Positions 59,105 to 64,000 of a stretch of 64,000 bases of DNA are shown here, piece after piece; position 1 is the first letter of the stretch, and each line of letters begins with the position of its first letter. Both the position numbers and the translations under genes were made by a program. The stretch is from Ziziphus jujuba. Taxonomy: Eukaryota > Streptophyta > Magnoliopsida > Rosales > Rhamnaceae. Under the pieces are notes generated by a model. The model was not told the DNA's origin and did no database searches. It saw only the letters and a list, made by a program, of their open reading frames with translations. Location of the stretch: NCBI RefSeq assembly GCF_031755915.1, contig NC_083387.1, positions 15,397,001 to 15,461,000 of the forward strand, written 5' to 3'.

Positions 59105-61660
59105 TAATTAGTAATTTGGCATGGGAATAAGGATCACATATACATTGCATCACCTACGGGTAAGAATCTTACTTCCGAGCTCTTTACCTTGGAGATGAGC
59201 TATCCCATAGCCTACAAGGACAGCTTAGTAAAGACCATGGACTACTTCCGAGCTCTCTACCATGGGGATGAGCGATCCCCTCGTGCTCTTTCCCTCACCT
59301 CCTGTAATATATGGGTAATATATATATATATATATATATATTTAAAGAAACAAAAAAAAAAGGTTTTATAACTATTTAATTTTTAAAGAAAAAAAAATAG
59401 AGTTTTTATCCTAATAGGTTTGGTCATAAGTATATTTCAATTTTATTAGGAAATTGAAAAAAAAAGAAAAAAGGGTATTTACTTTATTTTTGGTTTTATA
59501 AAAAGGAAGGAAAAATACTTTTATTTTTACGTTGTTTTCAACTTTGCGCCGCTAGAGTATCGGGTAAGTCTTCTTCTTCTTCTTCTAGCCCTAAAAGCTA
59601 TTAGGGTTAATATTAAGAGCTCCTGATCTTAATTTAGGGTTTTGGTTTTCCATTAAGATTGTTAAGGATCCAGTATTTTTGGAGATTTTAAAGTTTCTGA
59701 ACAAATTTTGGAGCATAGGAAGGAAGATCCTAAATATTTCAAGTGATCAAGGTTGGTTTTCTGATATTTTTCTATTATATGATATTATTTGAGAATTGTT
59801 TGGATTATAGAAGCATTGATTGAGGTTGAATTGAAGAGTTGTTGTTGAAATCCTAATCTGAAATTTATTGGGGATCTGTACAGAGTGAATGTTCAAGTTT
59901 ATTTAAATTTTTTAAAGGTTTATTTTGGCATTAAAATTTTTATGGATGAAAGTAGACATGTTTGTGAATCTGTAGAAATTTATTTGGGGCTATTTGGATC
60001 TGTTTTCAATTTATTATGAAATTCTGAATTTATGCACTCTGTCTGGTTTTTCTGTTCGATTGTAATATGGTTTGTATGGAAAAATTTCAAAACAGACTCA
60101 AAAAAAATTATTTTTGCCTAAAAATATGTATACTTTATCCTATATATGTCTAATATTATTATAAAAACTTTTAGCTTCAAATCCATTATATTTTGGCTGT
60201 GGTGATTTTCTAATTTACCTATAGCCAGCTGTCTGAATTTATTTTCTGGTCCATTTAGTAAAGAATAAAATTCGATTTAAAATAGTTTTCGATCTATATT
60301 TGACCTAATAATTTTTATATAGAATCAAAATATATATAGTTAAACTCTGTAAAATATTACTGCTTTTGGAATTGTATTTTAATTTTAATTAATTTTTATG
60401 TAGACCAGACTCCCTGTAAAATGCTGATTTTCAGTTTCTGTCAATTAGTTACTAAATTTAATTTGACCATGTTTTTTACCTTTGTTTTGCTTTTAAAATT
60501 TTATATGAGTATATGCAAGTGTCTAGTTTTAATCTGTAAAATTCCAAATGCATACAAAATTTCATGGAAGAGAAACAATTTGAGCATTGAATGAAGGTTT
60601 CTAAAATTCTAGTAGTTTCAGTATTTCTTTGTTAAATTTTCAATGAGTTTTGAATGGTTTTTCATTATTATTTTATGAAATTTTTTTAATCACAGTCACT
60701 TATTTATGTGTACAGTACCCTCATAATTTTTCAGATTTAGATGATGTCGTTTGAATAAGGAATTTAATTCTTGTTTACAGACTGTTTATGGATTAATAGG
60801 TTTTTATTCGGCTTCTGGTGGTTTAATCTTGTTCTAACCTTATGATTTTAAGATTTGGGGTTTAAGCTATGATGATCTTATGGTATCAACTCTTATTCAT
60901 TTCATTTGAATTTAAGAGCTTGATTATGGGATTTATACATAAGATAATTATGGTATATGATGGTTCTGTTTTATATTGATGAGAGACTATTGATATTATT
61001 CATAGGTTGTTAATCTTTTGTGGACCTTTCCTGGACTTTTTAAAACTGAAACCATAGCAAATATATACTTATGTTATTGATTTATTTTGTTATCTATAAG
61101 TTTATATTTTATGAAATATATATGTATTGTACAAAGAAATTATTGGATTATTGATATATGTGTTTTTGCTCTGGTTGTTGGTATTTAGTAGGCATTTATG
61201 GATATGTTATGATATGTTTTTGGGTGTTGAGATGAATCATGTAAGGATATTTCCTAGTGATTTATGGTTATTTACCTTCGGGTTTAGATGTATTATTTCA
61301 TGTGGGAGGACCTACTGATGATCACAGTATGGATATGGCTCATACCTTCGAGTGTGAGTGTTTGTTTTTAAAATTTATGTTTCCCCACTTGTTACATGCC
61401 TCACACACGAGTTTATTCGGATTTCGGATTTCAGATTACTGACGGGTAATATTATGTTATGGAAAGTCCTACTAAGTACGTAACAATTAGAGTTTACATG
61501 AAAATCAAGTTTATATTGTTAAAGATTATTTTTGGATATTTATTTGTTATGATTTTAAGTATGTTTTTATTTTATAATTATGAAAAACCCAGTAGCTTGT
61601 TGAGTTTTATACTCATTATTTATTGTTATGGTTTCAGGTACTCCATAGTTTCAAGGTAGC
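59105..61660 (+). other. Non-coding DNA, possibly LTR or leader of the next gypsy copy
   Basis: No genes. A TA run lies at 59318-59341. 61190-61440 has words such as ttaccttcgggtttag and catgtgggaggacctactga. 61585-61640 has a ttgttgagttttatactcat stretch ending tttcaggta, reminiscent of conserved stretches in plant gypsy LTRs. atggtatcaactcttat near 60887 faintly resembles a tRNA-Met primer site. All weak. Confidence 0.3.
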
Positions 61661-64000
61661 TGGATTTGGCATATGATAATGAAGATGATGACTTTGAGAA
61701 TATCAAGGTAAACATACCACCTTTCATAGGAAAAAGTGATCCGGAGGCTTACTTGGAATGGGAGGAGCGTATGGAGATGATCTTTGATAGTCATGACTAT
61801 TCAGAGGCTATGAAAGTTAATTTGGCAGTAATGGAATTTGAACATTATGCATTCCAATGGTGGACTAATGAGCAAAATACCCGAAGAAGAGTAGGAGATG
61901 AATTGATTACTACTTGGGACAAATGAAAGGAGTCATGAGGAAGCGATTCGTATAGACTCATTAGCATAGGTTGCTGCATCAAAAGTTACAATCATTATCA
62001 CAAGGTAGTAGGTTCGTGGAGGATTATTACAAGGAGTGGAGATGCTCATGATGAGATTGAGTATGAATAAAGACAGAGAAGCAACCATGGCACGGTTTCT
62101 AGGTGGATTGAATCGTGAGATAGCTAATCAATTGAAATTGCAACAATATGTGGAATTGGAAGAGATGTTACATGTGGCTATCAAACTTGAGAACCAATTC
62201 AAGAGAAGGGGCACAAGTACACAGTTAGGAGGAGTTTCAAGCAGCGAGAGGTCAAATCCAAGTGCTTGGAGAAGCAATCCCACCTTTGAAGCAAGGCAAA
62301 AGCCGAAACTTGGAGAAGAAAGCACCAATCGGCCAAAAAGGGAGTCCAAAATCGAATCTGTCCAAGCACACAAAAATGAAGATAAATCTGATCCTAAATC
62401 TTTTAGAACTCGTGATATTGTGTATTTCAAGTTCCAGGGATGAGGACACATCACTAGCCAATGCCCGAATAGGATAATTATGAGCTAGAATCCGAAAGTG
62501 AGGAAAGTGGAGGTGAAACTGATCAAGAAGAGGACGAACTTGAAGATGAAGCCGAGACTTTGAATGCTTCACATGCCGAATTGAGTTTGCTGTCTAGAAG
62601 AGTCTTGACCATGTAGAAAGATGAGGAGCAACTTTAAAGAGAGAATATCTTCCACACTCGATATGAAAGCTAAGGTAAGATTTGTAGCATGATAATTGAT
62701 AGTGGAAGTTGTGCTAATGTGATTAGTAATGTTGTGGTTGATACATTATGCTTAGCAACAATTAAACATCCCGAACCTTATAGATTACAATGGCTTAATG
62801 ATAGTGGTGAGATGAAAGCAATTAAACAAGCCAAGGTAAAATTTAGCATTGATAAATATGTGGATGTTGTTATATGTGATGTTGTGCCTATACATGCGGA
62901 TCATATTTTACTTGGTAGACCATGGTAATTTGATAAAGATATTATACATTATGGTTGAGAGAATGCTATTATTTTTAGATTTACAGGTTAAAAGGTTAAG
63001 CTGGAACCATTGACTCCCAAATAGTTATTTAGAGGTCAACTTCAAATACAACAAAAAAAGAAGGCTGAAAAGCTTAAAGAAAAGGTTAGTATGGCACCCA
63101 CGAGTTCACCATCTATCCAATAAGGTAGGTTCAAACTTGCTGTCCAAGGTAAGCATTCTAAAACTCAAATTGAGTGGAAAAATCATTAGAAAACTGAAAG
63201 TGAAGTGAGAAAAATTGAAAAAGCTGAGAGTGAGGTTAAAAAATGGCAATCAGAGAGAGAGAAAGGAAAAGAAAGGAAAGAGAGGAAAAATAAAAATTTT
63301 TATCTTAGCTTTGGTGATGTTAATAAATAAATTTTAACTTAGAAACCATTGCTGGTTATGATTTTTAAGGATATGTATTTGAATGATCAAGCTAATCCCG
63401 AAGAACCTGAATTACCAAGTTCTATTTCTTCTCTTTTGCAGGAATTTGATGATGTCTTTCCGGAGGAAATTCCTAAAGGATTACCAACTATCCGAAGGAT
63501 AGAACATCAAATTGATTTTGTGTCAGGAGCTACAATTCCAAATATGCCCGCATATAGAAGTAATCCCTAGGAGACAAAGGAGCTACAAAGGTAGGTAAGT
63601 GAGTTGCTTGATAAAGGTTACATTCATGAGAGTATGAGTCCATATACTATCCCTATTTTGTTAGTACCTAAGAAAGATGGTTCATGGCGTATGTGTGTAG
63701 ATTGTAGAGCTATAAATAATATTACCATTAAATATAGGCATCCAATCCCTAGGTTAGATGATATGTTAGATGAATTACATGGTGCATGCACTTTTAATAA
63801 ATTGATCTTAGGAGTGAGTATCATCAAATTAGAATGAAAGAGGATGGTGAATGGAAAACCGCATTTAAAACTAAGTATGGATTGCATGAGTAATTACTAA
63901 TGCACCTAGTACCTTAATAAGATTAATAAATCAAGTTATGTGACCATTCATTGGAAAATTTGTTGTTGTTTATTTTGATGATCTTCTTATATATAGTAGG
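61661..64000 (+). pseudogene. Decayed gypsy gag-pol, same family as 44924-50024, runs off the window
   Basis: Collinear with the nested gypsy polyprotein: [20 protein letters not shown] (gag), [16 protein letters not shown], an eroded knuckle (FKFQG, stop, GHITSQCPN), [13 protein letters not shown] (protease, 62687), [32 protein letters not shown] (63670) and VVVYFDDLLIYS at the window end. It has many stops (for example 61924-61926, 62441-62443, 62926-62928) and frame changes. An internal deletion near 63890 removes residues between the RT motifs. Much older than the copy at 44-50 kb. Confidence 0.9.

Overview
This is a nuclear window from a flowering plant, most likely a eudicot with a large, transposon-rich genome. 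The reasons are spliced genes with short exons and AT-rich introns, plant-type TATA boxes, Ty1/copia and Ty3/gypsy retrotransposons primed by initiator tRNA-Met, a plant L1-type LINE, and a FAR1/FHY3-like gene. The species cannot be named from the sequence. I found no rRNA or tRNA genes, no CRISPR array and no operons.

Layout. 1-6475 is AT-rich repeat sequence: a long solo-LTR-like repeat (374-4275) carrying tandem repeats and a CACTA-like foldback, inside MITE-like flanks. 6476-12380 is the one clearly intact conserved gene, an inositol-tetrakisphosphate 1-kinase of the plant ITPK2/3 type. It has ten coding exons joining to exactly 344 codons plus stop, and one GC-AG intron. 12381-15941 is intergenic with older repeats. 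15942-30993 is a pile of retrotransposons: a copia tail with its LTR, a second copy of the first solo-LTR family, a minus-strand copia (19402-22673), and a complete plus-strand copia (22857-30993) with matching LTRs and an ATTAT target duplication. That last element is broken in its reverse transcriptase by rearranged gypsy fragments. 30994-34086 shows no gene.

34087-41605 (minus) holds a probable spliced gene for a proline-rich protein with three C-terminal CCCH zinc fingers. A block of about 3.1 kb carrying internal exons is tandemly duplicated within it. Both ends of the duplicated coding module are in phase 0, so one transcript could read both copies.

42429-53290 is an L1-type LINE (plus) split by a nearly intact minus-strand Ty3/gypsy element (43614-52306). 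The gypsy element has two stops and one frameshift, and an unusual array in which both LTRs are followed by a primer-binding site and leader. 54700-57024 (minus) is a FAR1-like pseudogene. 58820-59104 is a Tourist-like MITE. 61661-64000 is a heavily decayed plus-strand relative of the gypsy element, running off the window end.

Only the ITPK gene and the CCCH-finger gene look like host genes that may work. Everything else recognisable is mobile DNA or its decay products. The best candidate for something undescribed is the CCCH gene with its in-frame tandem exon module; next is the permuted gypsy array.
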